From: Anaeramoeba flamelloides
Taxonomy: Eukaryota > Metamonada > Anaeramoebidae
Direction: 5' to 3'
Length of the DNA stretch: 64,000 nucleotides
Assembly (NCBI GenBank): GCA_027625915.1
Contig: JANTQA010000058.1
Coordinates: 1 to 64,000 of the forward strand
The position numbers and the translations under genes are program-made. The notes beneath the pieces were generated by a model that was not told the origin of the DNA, ran no database searches, and saw only the letters and a list, made by a program, of their open reading frames with translations. Below are positions 45,475-56,290 of this stretch, one piece after another (within the stretch, counting starts at the first letter, position 1; each line of letters starts with the position of its first letter).

Positions 45475-46778
45475 TATAGTCTACGACAAAAAAAATTTCT
45501 CACAAACGTTATCAATACAAAATCATACATTATATGTTGAAAATTTTCAATTTGTATTTTTAATTTTCAAAGTCGTATCATTTTCGAAACAAGTTTCAAA
45601 TGTTGAATTCCCCACCATTTTCTAGGATTTTAGGAATGATTTTGTCAAGGTGTTTAATCTGTGCTCTAATTTTTTTTGTGGAAATTTTTTTCCAATTTTT
45701 TTTGATTGAATTTTTCAGTTCTTCTTGGGTTACCGGTAGATTCTTCTTCGATCATGTTTTTTTAAATCATTCCATATCTTTTCAATTGGATTCAAATCGG
45801 GTGATGTGGTAGGGAAAGACACTCATTTAATTGAATTTTCTTTGAACCAATTCATTGAAAGTTTTGATTTATGAATGGGTGCATTGTCCTGAAGAAATTC
45901 AAAATCATCGCAGTCATATTTATTTTTAATAAAAGGAAGTAATGCTTGTTCAAGTATTCGAGTATAAATTTCTGAATTCATTAGTGATTTTGAATTTTTG
46001 CAAAAATCTTTTGAAAAAAAAATTTCAGTTTTTTACTTCCAAGAAATTCCAGCCCAAATCATAACTGAAATTCTTTTATTATCCATTTCTTTTGGGGATC
46101 TTTTCTCGCCTTTCTTGATATAAACATAAGATGTATTTCGAAATAACTCTATTTTTGATTCATCGCCAAAATTCACCCTTTTCCAGTTCTAATTGTAGTG
46201 GAGTCTACAATGCATCTTTTTTTTCCTTATCTTTTTGCAAAAGTTTTGGAATTTTGATGGGTTAAACGCAATTATAATCATTATTTTTTCGATATCTTGG
46301 TATAGTTCTTATAGATAAAGATACATTGAGTTTTTTTTTGATCTAAGGTTTCAATTTTATTGAACTTTTCTCACGATTTTCATTGAATATTTCTTCCTGT
46401 TTTTGGAGTTGTTCATTATTTAACAAACTTTTTAGACCACTACCTTCTTTCCATATATGTGATCCTAGAAGGGATTTTTTCTCCCAGTTTCGAATAGTTT
46501 TTGTTGTAATATTATTGTTTTTTGCTAGTTTTTTAATGGGTATACCTTCTTTCAATTTTAACAGAATTTGGTATTTTGTTTCAAGTGAGGTTTTTTGTTT
46601 TTTGTTCATTTTATAAATAAATTTATTGTAAATGAAAGTCGAATATTGAATAAAAAAATAAAAAAATAAAAATGACAAATATCATAGTTTCAATTTTTCA
46701 AAAAAAAAATCATTGAAAATGACAGATCAAAAAAAATAATTGATGGTTTGAGGGAATTTTTTTTGTCATAGACTATAT
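45475..46778 (-). mobile_element. Tc1-like DNA transposon
   Basis: Inverted ends TAGTCTACGACAAAAAAAAT at about 45477 and TAGTCTATGACAAAAAAAAT (complement strand) ending near 46775, within TA-rich flanks. Total length of about 1.3 kb is usual for Tc1/mariner. The ends differ from M1 ends, so it is not the obvious driver of M1. Confidence 0.85.
45602..46678 (-). pseudogene. Tc1-like transposase
   Basis: Starts around 46616 (MNKKQKTSLETKYQ) with a helix-turn-helix, IPIKKLAKNNNITTKTIRNW. The catalytic triad is visible: VNFGDESKIELF (first Asp, about 46160), FLQDNAPIHKS (second Asp, about 45880-45905) and TSPDLNPIEKIWNDLKK (Glu, about 45760-45810). Between them lies RISVMIWAGISW. The C-terminus, DKIIPKILENGGEFNI, ends at about 45602, as expected for Tc1. 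Several stops and frame changes interrupt it. Confidence 0.85.
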
Positions 46779-48790
46779 ATATCCCTTAGCACCCCAGATT
46801 TGCCTAAAATCTCTCAAGTTAAAAATCAAATATTTAAAATGATATTGAAATGTTAATATGTTTATTATGTTATTTATCTTTAACGTATATTTTAATTCTA
46901 ATAAAAAGTTGAAATAAATCAAAGATAAATAAGTTCTCTAATTATATATTTTTTTGATCTTGAAAAAAAAAATAATGTTAGATTTTCACATATTTTTTTT
47001 TATATTTGATTTTTTTTTGGAAGTTTTCAAATTAAAAATTTTATTATTTTTATTTTAATTTAAAACTCAAATCTTTTATTTATTATTCATAGTTTTTAAA
47101 TAATTTTGTTAATTTTCGGATAAGCCTAATAAATTAAAAAAAAGATATACAGTCAGTTTCACTTTTAAGGCACAAACTTTCAACGAAATTTAAGGCACAA
47201 AAAAAATTCCAAATTAAGGCACAAAAATTCGGATTCTAGGAAAATAAATTGAGAAAAAAAATATCCCCAAAAATTGTGCCTTAATTTGGAATTTTTTTGT
47301 GCCTTAAATTTCGTTGAAAGTTTGTGCCTTAAAAGTGAAACTGACTGTATTGAGAATTTTTTTTTGTTTTTTCATACAAAATTCCAATGAATATTGAATT
47401 GAGAGGAAAATAGAATTTATTAGTTGAGTTAAAATTCAAAGTTTAATAGGAATATTTTTCTAAAACACTAATTTGGTTAATATAAAAAAATTACACAAAA
47501 AAATATTTAAATAATTTTGATTTATTATTTTAAATTATATTAATAAAAATTTCTCAACCGGGCAAAATAATCAACCCTCAATTTAAAAAATAGAAATCAA
47601 CTTTGAAATATTATACAAATGATATAAGGTAATCCCTATATTTAAGAAAAAAATTAATTTTTTTTTTTTTTTTTTAATTTTTTATTTTGACAAAAAGTTG
47701 AAAAAAATTTTTTGTGAAAATTGGATTTGTAAATCAAAATTAATCCAGAACTTTAAAAGGAATTTTTAATTTAAGTTCTCTTATTGATTAATATTGTTAA
47801 TCCTAAGTGTAGATTTTAAAAAGTTCAAAAATATGAAATTGAAAAAAAAATTAAAAAAAAAATCACATGTTTATCAGACTCGAACCGATGGTCAAATAAT
47901 TTAAATTGTAAATTTTTTTACTGAAAAAAATTATCAAATTTTAAAAGGAAAAAAAATAATATATTTTTTTTTTTTAATTATTATTTTTTAGTATCTAACA
48001 ATAATTTTAAATTAGATATATATATATGTTTGTTGAAGTGTAATCAAGAGATAAAATAATTTTTCAATGTGGTTTGAAAATATCTTCTGAGATGAATAAA
48101 TTATTTAATAAAGTATTTTAGGTCCTTTTGGGGTGGAAAGGACCCCCAAAATAAATTCCAGTAAAGAATGATGTGTTTTAATCATTGAAACTTAAAGGTT
48201 TTTGATATTTATACAAACTTTTCAAAAAAAAAAAATACCAAAAAAATTTTTTTGACTATTTTCTTTTTGAAAATAATGAAATCATAAAAATTAAGAATAT
48301 TTTTCAAATCTTCAAAAATAATTTCCAAGATATTTTTTTATTGTAAACTCCTATACCTTTTTTAATTTCACACATTTCTTTCTAAGATAATTATTAATAA
48401 ATTCTAAATCTTATAATCTTTCTATAAGAATTCAAATAAAAAAAATATATTTTATAGACAATTAGTATATTTGGGGTGTTAAGGGATATATCGAATTTAT
48501 AACATGTTATATAATTTTTTTTTTATTAGGGAAAAGGGGTTTATTTCGCAGAAAATAATTTAATTTATATATTCAACTTAAATCCTTTATAATGATTTAC
48601 TTGAAAAAAAAAACTATCCTTATTACAAATCTAACAAATAAAACAACAAGATAAAATATTTTCTTCATTTTTTTTTAGAATTTAAAAATAATAATAGGAC
48701 CTTATTAGTTTTAAATCTACTTTTTGTATTAAAAAAAACTCAAAACTGAATATAAAAACATAGAATTCTTTGTTGTTACAATTCATATTA
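46779..48790. other. AT-rich region with one M1 MITE
   Basis: No gene recognised. It contains M1 at 47148-47349 and a tRNA T-arm-like ATCAGACTCGAACCGATG at 47872-47889 without a matching D-arm. Confidence 0.55.
47148..47349. mobile_element. M1 MITE
   Basis: Full-length, TA-flanked; arms match each other closely. Confidence 0.9.
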
Positions 48791-49747
48791 TAAAATTTTT
48801 ACATTCAATTAGTGACATTTTAGTTTGTAATGCTTTAGATAAATATATAAAAAATGAAAAAATCAAAATCTGGCTTAAAAAATTCATTAAATAAAAAAGT
48901 TGGATTAGGAGTTTATTTCAAGTAGATTCAGTATCAACTTTATTATTTAGATTTTTTAGTCATTTTTTTAATTGAAAAAATCCAACCTTCAGTTAAAACA
49001 TATTCAAATGATTGCAGATGATTTGCTTTTGGTAATGGAAAGTCCAATATCTGAAATAGACAAAACATTGGAAAGAAATTATGAAATTATTCAAGAATTT
49101 GAAATGAATCCAAAAAAAAAAAACTTTAAAATCAAATCAATTAACCAAAATAAAATCTTTAGGTATTTGGTTAGAAAAAGAAACAAAAAAAAACATAACA
49201 AAAAAAACCTTAATAAAGTCAAAAATAGCTTAAAAAAAATAAAAATGATTTTTAAACAACAAAATTTAGCAAAGCAATGGTCTAAAATTACAAATGTTTA
49301 AATCTATATGTGTATCAGTCAGTTATTTTATGGATTAGTTATTTTTCATTTGACTCAAAAAGATTATGAATCTATAGATGTTTGGATAAATAAAGAAGTA
49401 ACAAAATTTTTAAAAATTTATAAACATTCACCAAGAATAATATATAAAACTGAAGCAAAAATTGATCAACTCAGAATTTCAATCTATAAAAGAAGATATA
49501 AACTCAAAAAAAAAATTAGAAATTCTGGGTTTTGATCACATTTCAGAAAAATTAAAATTCTCAAAAAAAAGATCAAGAAAATATTAATTGGGAAATAGAA
49601 AACTAAAAATTACTAAAAAAAAATCTAAATGATTTTAGACAAAATTTATTAATAAATAGTTCTGGATGGAAATGTCAAGAATATTTGAAAATTATAAGTT
49701 AAAATAATAATATCAATAAACACTTTCGTGTCGCCAAGTGTCGTAGA

Positions 49748-50078
49748 GTGCCTAGGTTTTTTTCAATTTCAGAAATAAAAAGAAAATTTCTTAAATTGTT
49801 TTTTTATTTCGAAAATTGAAAAAAAACCTAACGGCACTTTTCCATAATTCAAAAGAATTGAGTAAAATCAATGATTTTATTTTTTTTGAATCTTTGTCAA
49901 GTATTTCGGTTTTCTTGAAGTTTTATGTTTCATTCTGAAAATCTATTGATTTTCAAAATAAACAGAAAATTCAAGAAAACATAACGGTGGTTTTTATTTT
50001 AATTAGAGATAAAAAATAAAAATTAAAGTAATTTTCTTTATATTTCATAGAAATTAAAAAAAAACCTAACTACAAAAA
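49748..50078. repeat. Foldback hairpin block I in LINE4 (three units)
   Basis: Unit 1 (49748-49837) pairs GTGCCTAGGTTTTTTTCAAT with ATTGAAAAAAAACCTAACGG. Unit 2 (49917-49986) pairs GGTTTTCTTGAA with TTCAAGAAAAC, and unit 3 (49987-50078) pairs GTTTTTATTTTAATT-like with AATTAAAAAAAAACCTAAC. LINE coding similarity stops at NINK before the block and resumes at LKWESSTSIL after it. Confidence 0.75.
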
Positions 50079-50252
50079 ATATTTTAAAATGGGAAAGTTC
50101 AACTTCTATTCTAAAACTAAGAAATTTCACAAATTATCTTAATAGATATTCTTATGTTTATGATAAAAAAAAAATAAAAATAAAAATTTTATAATTTATG
50201 TAAAAATCACTCTAACTTAGAAATTATTGAAGATATTGATAATTTTTTATGG

Positions 50253-50507
50253 GACTCGTGTCTAGGTTGTTTTTAATTTCAGAAATAAACCTAAAATTTC
50301 TGAAATTTATGATTATTTCTTTAATTAAAAAACAACCTAAAGACTCCCCATCCAATGAAATAATTGAAGAGTGTTCTAAGTTTTCTTTTTATTTAGGGAA
50401 TTAAGTAGCTTCTTTGATGGTTTTTACTCCATTCTTTTAAATTGAAAAACAACCTAACGAGAGTGTTCTAGGTTTTTTTTAATTTTAGAAATAAAAAAAA
50501 CCTAACG
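50253..50507. repeat. Foldback hairpin block II in LINE4 (three units)
   Basis: Units 50253-50346, 50371-50460 and 50461-50507, each starting with a TCTAGGTT- or TCTAAGTT-like end and closing with CAACCTAA or AACCTAACGA. The block follows DIDNFLWDS of LINE4 and precedes KILIKKL. Confidence 0.75.
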
Positions 50508-50710
50508 AAAATTTTGATTAAAAAGTTAATTCAAATAAAAAAAAAACAATAAACTACTAAAGAATAATATCTTTGATGTTCTGAGAAATAAAGATTCATT
50601 ATTTATCTTGTCATTAGTTAATGATAAAGAAAATTATGATTCTTTATTAAAATTTCTAAAAAAAAATTTAGAAATCAGGGCCATATCGTAGAGTGATGTT
50701 GAGTGCTGTA

Positions 50711-50800
50711 GAGTGCCTAGGTTTTTTTTTAATTCTCTGTTTTATTTTGAAAATCAATTGATTTTCGAAATAAACAGAAAACTAAAGAAAACCTAACGGC
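50711..50800. repeat. Foldback hairpin unit III in LINE4
   Basis: GTGCCTAGGTTTT and AAAACCTAACGGC ends. The core, GAAAATCAATTGATTTTC flanked by CTGTTT and AAACAG, is a near-perfect hairpin. Upstream, TCGTAGAGTG and CTGTAGAGTG repeat, as before unit I. Confidence 0.75.
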
Positions 50801-50879
50801 TGTAGGAGGAAATTAATTTCCTCCCTTCAAAAATAATAAAAAGAAGAAGTGAATTTAATAAATCACAAATTTATAACAG

Positions 50880-51078
50880 TTAAAGTCTTCTTCCTCTTCT
50901 ACCACCATGTTTTCTTGTTCCGTCGGTTGGAATTGGTGTGACATCTTCAATTCTTCTAATTTTACATTCCAGCTCTAGCAAGTGCAGACATGGCTGCTTG
51001 TCATCCTGGACCTGGTCTTCTTTTTCTATTTCCTCCTCTTCCTCTAATTTTTATATGGAGTGCATTAATGTTAAGATC
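50880..51078 (-). pseudogene. RPS14: Ribosomal protein uS11 (RPS14) 3' fragment
   Basis: The minus strand encodes [20 protein letters not shown] then [16 protein letters not shown], and [19 protein letters not shown] ending GRRGRRL and stop. This is the C-terminal half of uS11, which lines the mRNA exit region of the small ribosomal subunit. A TGA stands where PGPGA would need Ala, and a single extra T after ARAGM shifts the frame, so the copy is not functional as read. The first half of the protein is absent: upstream lies only poly-A/T. It is probably a 5'-truncated retrocopy, but no A tail was fixed. Alternatively a last exon with sequence errors. Confidence 0.88.
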
Positions 51079-51164
51079 CTTTTTTTATTTTTTTTTTTTT
51101 TTTGTCAATTCCTTCCAACTGAGTGGTGTGTATGTAAAATTCTGGACATTTTGATTTCTGCATT

Positions 51165-51205
<41 letters not shown>

Positions 51206-51366
51206 CAAAATCTAACATTTTTAAAAATTTATACTTTCTCTTAAATCGATAAATTCTTCTAAATAGGATGAAAACATGTCAAAAACGTTTTGTAACTAAT
51301 AATTTAAAGTGAATAACAATTTTTGGAGTTTAGTTTTTTTTTTGAATTAATTAATTACTTTCTATG
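51079..51366. other. Homopolymer-rich spacer
   Basis: Poly-T at about 51082-51104 and poly-A at about 51166-51199; no gene. Confidence 0.7.
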
Positions 51367-52026
51367 TTATTTTTTATCTAAAAATGGGATGTTATGGTGC
51401 CATTTCCTTGATAGAATAGTTTTTGAATCAAAAATTTGATCCCAATTATTTGGTGTAAAAATAAATATAAATGATTTTAAATTTTCAGGGATAATGTTTT
51501 GATTATTTTCTTGTTGTTGTTTACCTGCTACAGAATTTGAATCTGAAATTAATAGAAAGATAAATAGAAAATCTTTGCTTATTAATTTTATTTTATTCCA
51601 TTCAGTTAAAAGATTGATTTTATTTGTTAATCCACTTTTTGATTGAATTAAAATCAGAAAATGTTTAGGTTTTGTAGTAGGTTCCATTTGCAATGTATTC
51701 ATTCCACTATTGAATCGATGTGTTTTATAAATTTGTTTTCTTTGCCATTTCCATTTTTCTAATGCAATTTCTTGATAATCCTCATTAATTGGTAATACCA
51801 GAAAGGAATCTGCAAAGGGCGAATTAGGAACATTAACAAAGCCGATTCCTTTTGAAAATAATTTTCCATTAATAATTTGCTTTTTAAAATTTGAAGATAT
51901 AATTTGTCCTGTATTAGAATATGAATTGTTCTTCTTATTATTAAATTTAAGATTTGATGTTGATTGTAATCTAATTAATTGTATTTTATCGAATTCAATA
52001 TTAAATTTCATTTCTGAACAAAATAA

Positions 52027-52071
<45 letters not shown>

Positions 52072-52380
52072 TTTTGTTTTTTTTTTTTTTTTTTTTTGTA
52101 AACATTGAGGAGAATAAAAGATCTTTTTTAATTTAACAATTGTTGTTTCCATTTTTTTTTCCTTTGGTCCAAGAAAGGATAATATTTGTAATCTCAAGCA
52201 AAAATTTTTAAGATCATCATTTTCATTGGTAGAAAAGTCATTTGTTTTTGTTGGTGTTTCCAAGATTCTTGGTAAATATAGGGTATTAATTTTATTGATT
52301 TTCTCCAAAATTAAATCAAGATAGATATATGGGAAAATGATTATACTTGTATTTTCATCATTTTTTTTTAAAAATAACAA
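51367..52380 (-). CDS. Crinkler/RHS-like protein, C-terminal nuclease-like part
   Basis: The 337-residue frame opens with LLFLKKND-like sequence followed by IIIFPYIYLDLILEKIN, the type of segment that follows the NTPase in RHS and Crinkler families. After a poly-K/poly-N run (residues about 105-118, encoded by ATT/AAT repeats) comes GFVNVPNSPFADSFLVLP (Asp near 191) and FLILIQSKSG (Q-x-K near 246-248). Asp plus Q-x-K with this spacing suggests a PD-(D/E)xK restriction-endonuclease-like fold, as known for effectors of this class. It lies in the same direction as, and just after, the frame at 52442-54232; the locus appears to carry about one break. Function is inferred from motifs only. Confidence 0.55.
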
Positions 52381-52441
52381 TCCATCATTTTCTAAATCTT
52401 TGAGAGTTTTTATTTCAAATTGATTATTTAAAGATTTAATT

Positions 52442-54232
52442 TCAAATTTTTTTAATATTTAACAAATGAGTTTCAAAATGTGAATACCCAAATAATTGGA
52501 ATAATAATTTTATATCCTGGTTGATTAAAGTTTTAATTGAGATCATTTGAACCTCGTGTTGTATTTTTGTTTTGATAGATTTAAAAATTTTAGTACATAA
52601 TTTTGGTTTTTTTTGAATCAACAAAAATAAATTTTTTAATAAGTTCATTATTTTGGATTTTTTTTCTCTCATTTTCCTTTTCCTTTTTCTTTTTTTTTTT
52701 TTTTTCTTTTTTTTTTCAGATTCAGACTTAGATCCAGAGTTTTCATTATTATTATCAAAGTCATTTTCATTTTTGTTTTCATTTTCTGAATTTTTTGATG
52801 TTTCGAAATTTTCAGAAAGTAGTATCTTAACCACTTTTTCTTTTTCGTTTTCGTTTTCTTCTTCTTTTTCTTCGTCTTCTTCTTTTGAATCCTTCTCTTC
52901 AAGAAATTGATTTATCAAATTTCTCTTTATTTTGTTAGATGAGCGAAAATTCAAAAAGTTATTTTTACCAAAATAGTATTCCAGAATAGATATTAAAAAA
53001 TATTGAAATAATCTAGGTATACCTTCAATATTTACAAGAAGAAATTGGATGCCTTGGGGAAGATCTTCAAATTTCAATTTTTTTTTGATTAATTTTTCCA
53101 GAATTTGAATATAATTTTCTTTTTTCATTAAATTTATTGTAATTTGTTTTGGATATCGTTCACTTATTGAACAAATATTTTCAAGAGAATTTTTGGATTG
53201 AGTACCACAAAACACTGGAAATAAAAAAATTTTTTTTTTTATTAAATTTTTTTTTTGTGATAATATTATTTGATATAATTTTCCAAGATAAGATGAATTA
53301 TTTTTGAAAGTTTCATTAGTTTCATCAAAAATAATTATAATCATTAACCATTTCTTTTTATTATTCTTGTAGCTTTTGGCTTTGTTTTCAATTTCAATTT
53401 CTTTTTCTTTTCTTTTTTCTTCTTTTTGGAGGCATTCTATTGCAGGTATTTTTAGATCTTTTTTTCCTATATTCTTTCTTCTTTTTTTTTTATGTTCTTT
53501 GATTTTGAAAGATTTTTGACTGCCAATACTTGTAGGATTTTTAGGTTTTTTTCTTTTACGAGAATTATTTTGGATCTTGTTTTTTTTTTCTTTGGAATTT
53601 TCTTTTTTCATTATCTTTAGTTTTTGATTGTGGTTTTTAATTTGTTTTTGTTTTTGTTTTTGTGTTTGCTTTTGTTTTTGCTTTTGTTTTTGTTTTTGGA
53701 TCTTGCTTTGTTCTTTTCTTTTTGAAAAAAGTACTTGTTGAAAATTATTAAAAATTGGATCAACAGATTGAAAGCTATTGCTCAATTTGAATAGTTCTTC
53801 ATCATCAGTAAAATATGGATCATTATTAAATTTCGTTAAAGCACAGAATAATCTATAAATTAAACTGTTCTCTATTTTTGTTGTTTCCCAATTTTTCAAA
53901 GCATGTTCTTGATAATTAATATAAAAAAATAAATGATATTTCAGAAAATTATCGTAACATTCCTTTAAATTCTTTATGTTTTGTTCATTTTGATATTCCA
54001 TCAAGGTTTGTTTGAATTTTTTTTTGAATTTTGGTTGGAAAAAAATTGATTTTGCAAGTCTTGTTTTTCCAATCCCACTTGAGCCAAACCAAGTTAAATT
54101 GGTAATTTTCTTCCCAAGAGTTTGGTCTTCAACTTCAAGGAAATCAGAAATAATTCCATTTATAATTTCTTTCATTTCATCTTCTCGATTTACAAACGGT
54201 ATCGAATCCTCATTAAATTTAGAATTAATCAT
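52442..54232 (-). CDS. Crinkler/RHS-like P-loop NTPase
   Basis: 596 residues from the first in-frame ATG; the frame is open further upstream (FQKLVEQYLDF), so the true start may be earlier or in another exon. IPFVNREDEMKEI (about 11-23) and WFGSSGIGKTRLAKSIFF (Walker A, about 48-65) followed by WLMIIIIFDETNETF (Walker B) make a STAND/AAA-type NTPase like those of Crinkler and trypanosomatid RHS proteins. The middle holds a charged KQKQKQ run (about 53640-53700) and EEDEEKEEENENEKE stretches. The C-terminal part has YPKQITINLM and FEDLPQGIQFLLVNIEGIPR. The neighbour on the same strand supplies a nuclease-like part; upstream is a coiled-coil gene. Biological role in this organism is unknown. 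Confidence 0.6.
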   Translation of the reverse strand: MINSKFNEDSIPFVNREDEMKEIINGIISDFLEVEDQTLGKKITNLTWFGSSGIGKTRLAKSIFFQPKFKKKFKQTLMEYQNEQNIKNLKECYDNFLKYHLFFYINYQEHALKNWETTKIENSLIYRLFCALTKFNNDPYFTDDEELFKLSNSFQSVDPIFNNFQQVLFSKRKEQSKIQKQKQKQKQKQTQKQKQKQIKNHNQKLKIMKKENSKEKKNKIQNNSRKRKKPKNPTSIGSQKSFKIKEHKKKRRKNIGKKDLKIPAIECLQKEEKRKEKEIEIENKAKSYKNNKKKWLMIIIIFDETNETFKNNSSYLGKLYQIILSQKKNLIKKKIFLFPVFCGTQSKNSLENICSISERYPKQITINLMKKENYIQILEKLIKKKLKFEDLPQGIQFLLVNIEGIPRLFQYFLISILEYYFGKNNFLNFRSSNKIKRNLINQFLEEKDSKEEDEEKEEENENEKEKVVKILLSENFETSKNSENENKNENDFDNNNENSGSKSESEKKKKKKKKRKRKRKMREKKSKIMNLLKNLFLLIQKKPKLCTKIFKSIKTKIQHEVQMISIKTLINQDIKLLFQLFGYSHFETHLLNIKKI

Positions 54233-54443
54233 CCTTAAATTTGTTTCATTAAATTTGTTAATTAAATCTTCATCCTCAAGTGTTTGTTTGTTTTTTTGTT
54301 GTTGTGTGAAATCTAGATATTGTTCAACTAATTTTTGGAATGTGGTATTTCAGAGCAAAAATAAGAAAAGAAAATTCAAAAAAACTCATTTTTGTTGAAA
54401 AAAAAAAAAAAAAAAAAAAAAAAACAAAAAGCTAAATTTCTTA

Positions 54444-55169
54444 TTATTTTTTACCCATTGTTTTTAATTTGAGAGAACCCTCTTGAGTTGGTTTGAAATG
54501 AAAAAGATCCAAATTGTTCTTTTTTCCATGATCTGCAATGTCAAGTCTCTGATTTAATTTTTCGATCAGTTGATTTTGTTCTTTGGTTTGTTCGTTTTGC
54601 TTCTCAATTCGAAGGTCCTGTTTGTCTATTTGTTCGTTTTGTTTGTCGATCTGTTTGTTTTGTTCTTTGATTCGAAGGTTTTGTTTCTCGATCTTTTCAT
54701 TTTGTTCTTTGATTTGTTCATTTTGTTGTTCAATATCTCCTACTAAAAAAATCATTTGAACAATTGAATTTTTTTTTTCTTTGTCTTGTTCATTTTTGAA
54801 GAGTTTTTGGAGTGACTTTGAGTCAAGATCAAATATAAATAACTTTCTTTGCATTTGCTTAAGTTCCTCTTTCTTTTTGTCACGTACTTGTTCCATTTGT
54901 TTACGTATTTGTTCCATCTGCTTACGTCCTTGGATCATTTCTTCTCGTTCATTTTCCATCTTTGTTCTTTTTTTCTTGATTTCATCACGTTCTTGGATCA
55001 TTTCATCTCGTTCATTGTCAAGCTTGTTACTTCTTTCCTCCATTTGTTTACGTCTTTCGATCATTTCTTCACGTTCATTATCCAGTTTGTTTCTTCTCTT
55101 TGTCACTTCATTTTTTAATTCTGTCCATTGGTCCTCTTTGTATTGGCTTGATGATTTCTTTTGATACAT
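54444..55169 (-). CDS. Coiled-coil protein of unknown function
   Basis: 241 residues, MYQKKSSSQYKEDQWTELKN to FKPTQEGSLKLKTMGKK. Nearly the whole length is predicted coiled coil. The first half repeats RRNKLDNEREEMIERRKQME-type units of about 18 residues, the second half repeats heptad-like EKQNEQIKEQN units (EQNLRIKEQ, DKQNEQIDKQ). A short globular-looking piece, KLFIFDLDSKSLQKLF, separates them. The frame is intact and the repeats are well kept, so it is probably a real gene. It ends 210 bp before the NTPase gene on the same strand; a link is possible but unproven. A poly-A run (54397-54424) lies between. Confidence 0.7.
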   Translation of the reverse strand: MYQKKSSSQYKEDQWTELKNEVTKRRNKLDNEREEMIERRKQMEERSNKLDNERDEMIQERDEIKKKRTKMENEREEMIQGRKQMEQIRKQMEQVRDKKKEELKQMQRKLFIFDLDSKSLQKLFKNEQDKEKKNSIVQMIFLVGDIEQQNEQIKEQNEKIEKQNLRIKEQNKQIDKQNEQIDKQDLRIEKQNEQTKEQNQLIEKLNQRLDIADHGKKNNLDLFHFKPTQEGSLKLKTMGKK

Positions 55170-55289
55170 TATTTAAAAAAAATTTAAAAAAAAGAAATTA
55201 ATTACAAAAAAAAATGGAAAATTGAATGAAGAAATATTTTCACCTTCTGAAGAAGAATTAAAAACTGAAAATATATCTACTGTCTTTGG

Positions 55290-56290
55290 TGTGTTATTGA
55301 TCGTATAACTTATTGGGTTCCTTTGGTTCCTTTGGTTCGTCTTGGTTTCACATGGGTTCCTTTGAGTCTTTTTGTATTTAATTGAATTGAAGTTTTCATT
55401 AGGATCTTTTATGGATATTATTTAACTCTGTTTAAGTTTTCTGAAAGAATCTTCCATGACAAACATAATGAAACACTTTTGTTCATTTTTGATGTTTTTT
55501 TGAGATCTTTTGTTTTGTTTGTTTTGTTTTAAAAAACTGAATTGTTCATTTCAGTAGAAATTAGATTGGAGTAGCAATGGTAAAGGGTTTTGTGGAATCT
55601 TGCATTCATTGATTAATATTAAAAAAATTTTGCCAAAATTAAAATGTTTTTATTCTTTCTCAAAAAAAATTTCATTGTTTCCTAAAGTCTATTGAGAAAA
55701 AATGAACTTTTTGTTTTTAGGCAATGCGAATTATGTTGGATACAATACAATACTAAACACTTTACCTTCTTTTTTTTCAATTTAGACTTTTTTTGAGATA
55801 ATAACAATGAAAATGTAAAATGCTATTTTTTTCAGAGATTATTGACCTTTAAAGTGAAAATTGAAAAACCTATTTCATCTTAACTTACACATTACAAAAA
55901 TATACTGTCATTAATTTCCCAACAAGATCAAATGGTTTTCAATTTTCACCTTAAAGTAGATTTTCTTCCAATTTCGATTTTTCCTTTTTTCGGAACCTTG
56001 TTTTGAATTTTAAGTTTCAAGAAGAAATCATTGAAATTGTAAAAATCATAGAAATCACTGAAACCTACAGAAACCAAAGAAATCACAAAAAAAACAGAAA
56101 CCCAAGAAATCACAGAAATCACAGAAATCAGTTGAGATCAATTCTGACATTTTCTCTGATAAAAAAAATTTCATTTTTTCCGACTTAGATCTCATCAATA
56201 AATCTTTGTGAGATTTAAAACCCACAAAATCCTCTTTTTTAAACACACTGAACACCAAATTTTGAATTGCCAACCTAGTCGTTAACTATT
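55290..56290. repeat. Dispersed repeat R2, copy 1
   Basis: About 1 kb, matched in the same direction by 62070-63070. Landmarks in order: GGTTCCTTT minisatellite, GAATTGAAGTT, GATATTATTTAACTCTG, CACTTTTGTTCATTTTT, GGATTGGAGTAGCA, CAATACAATACTAAA, CCTATTTCATCTT, CAAATGGTTTTCAATTTTC, TCACAGAAA repeats and AACACACTGAAC...CCAACCTAGT. No lasting open frame. Confidence 0.85.

Larger units (their letters stand above)
48800..50835 (+). mobile_element. LINE4: decayed LINE fragment riddled with foldback hairpins
   Basis: Coding similarity to LINE1 starts near 48830 (KIWLKKFIK, then GLGVYF) and passes the active site HIQMIADDLLLVMES (about 49000-49040), LFYGLVIFHLTQKDYESID, NSSGWKCQEYLKII, STSILKLRNFTNYLNRYSYV (about 50098-50160), EDIDNFLWDS (about 50230-50258) and a final FLKKNLEIRA (about 50655-50690). 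The 3' end has GGAGGAAATTAATTTCCTCC. Three insertion blocks (about 49728-50066, 50253-50507, 50692-50805) interrupt it, each made of short hairpins. The borders are approximate; no target duplication was found. Confidence 0.78.

Noticed and set aside
47872-47892. tRNA T-arm-like GGTTCGAGTCTGAT on the minus strand
   Set aside because: No D-arm, acceptor or anticodon stem at the right distance; too little to call.
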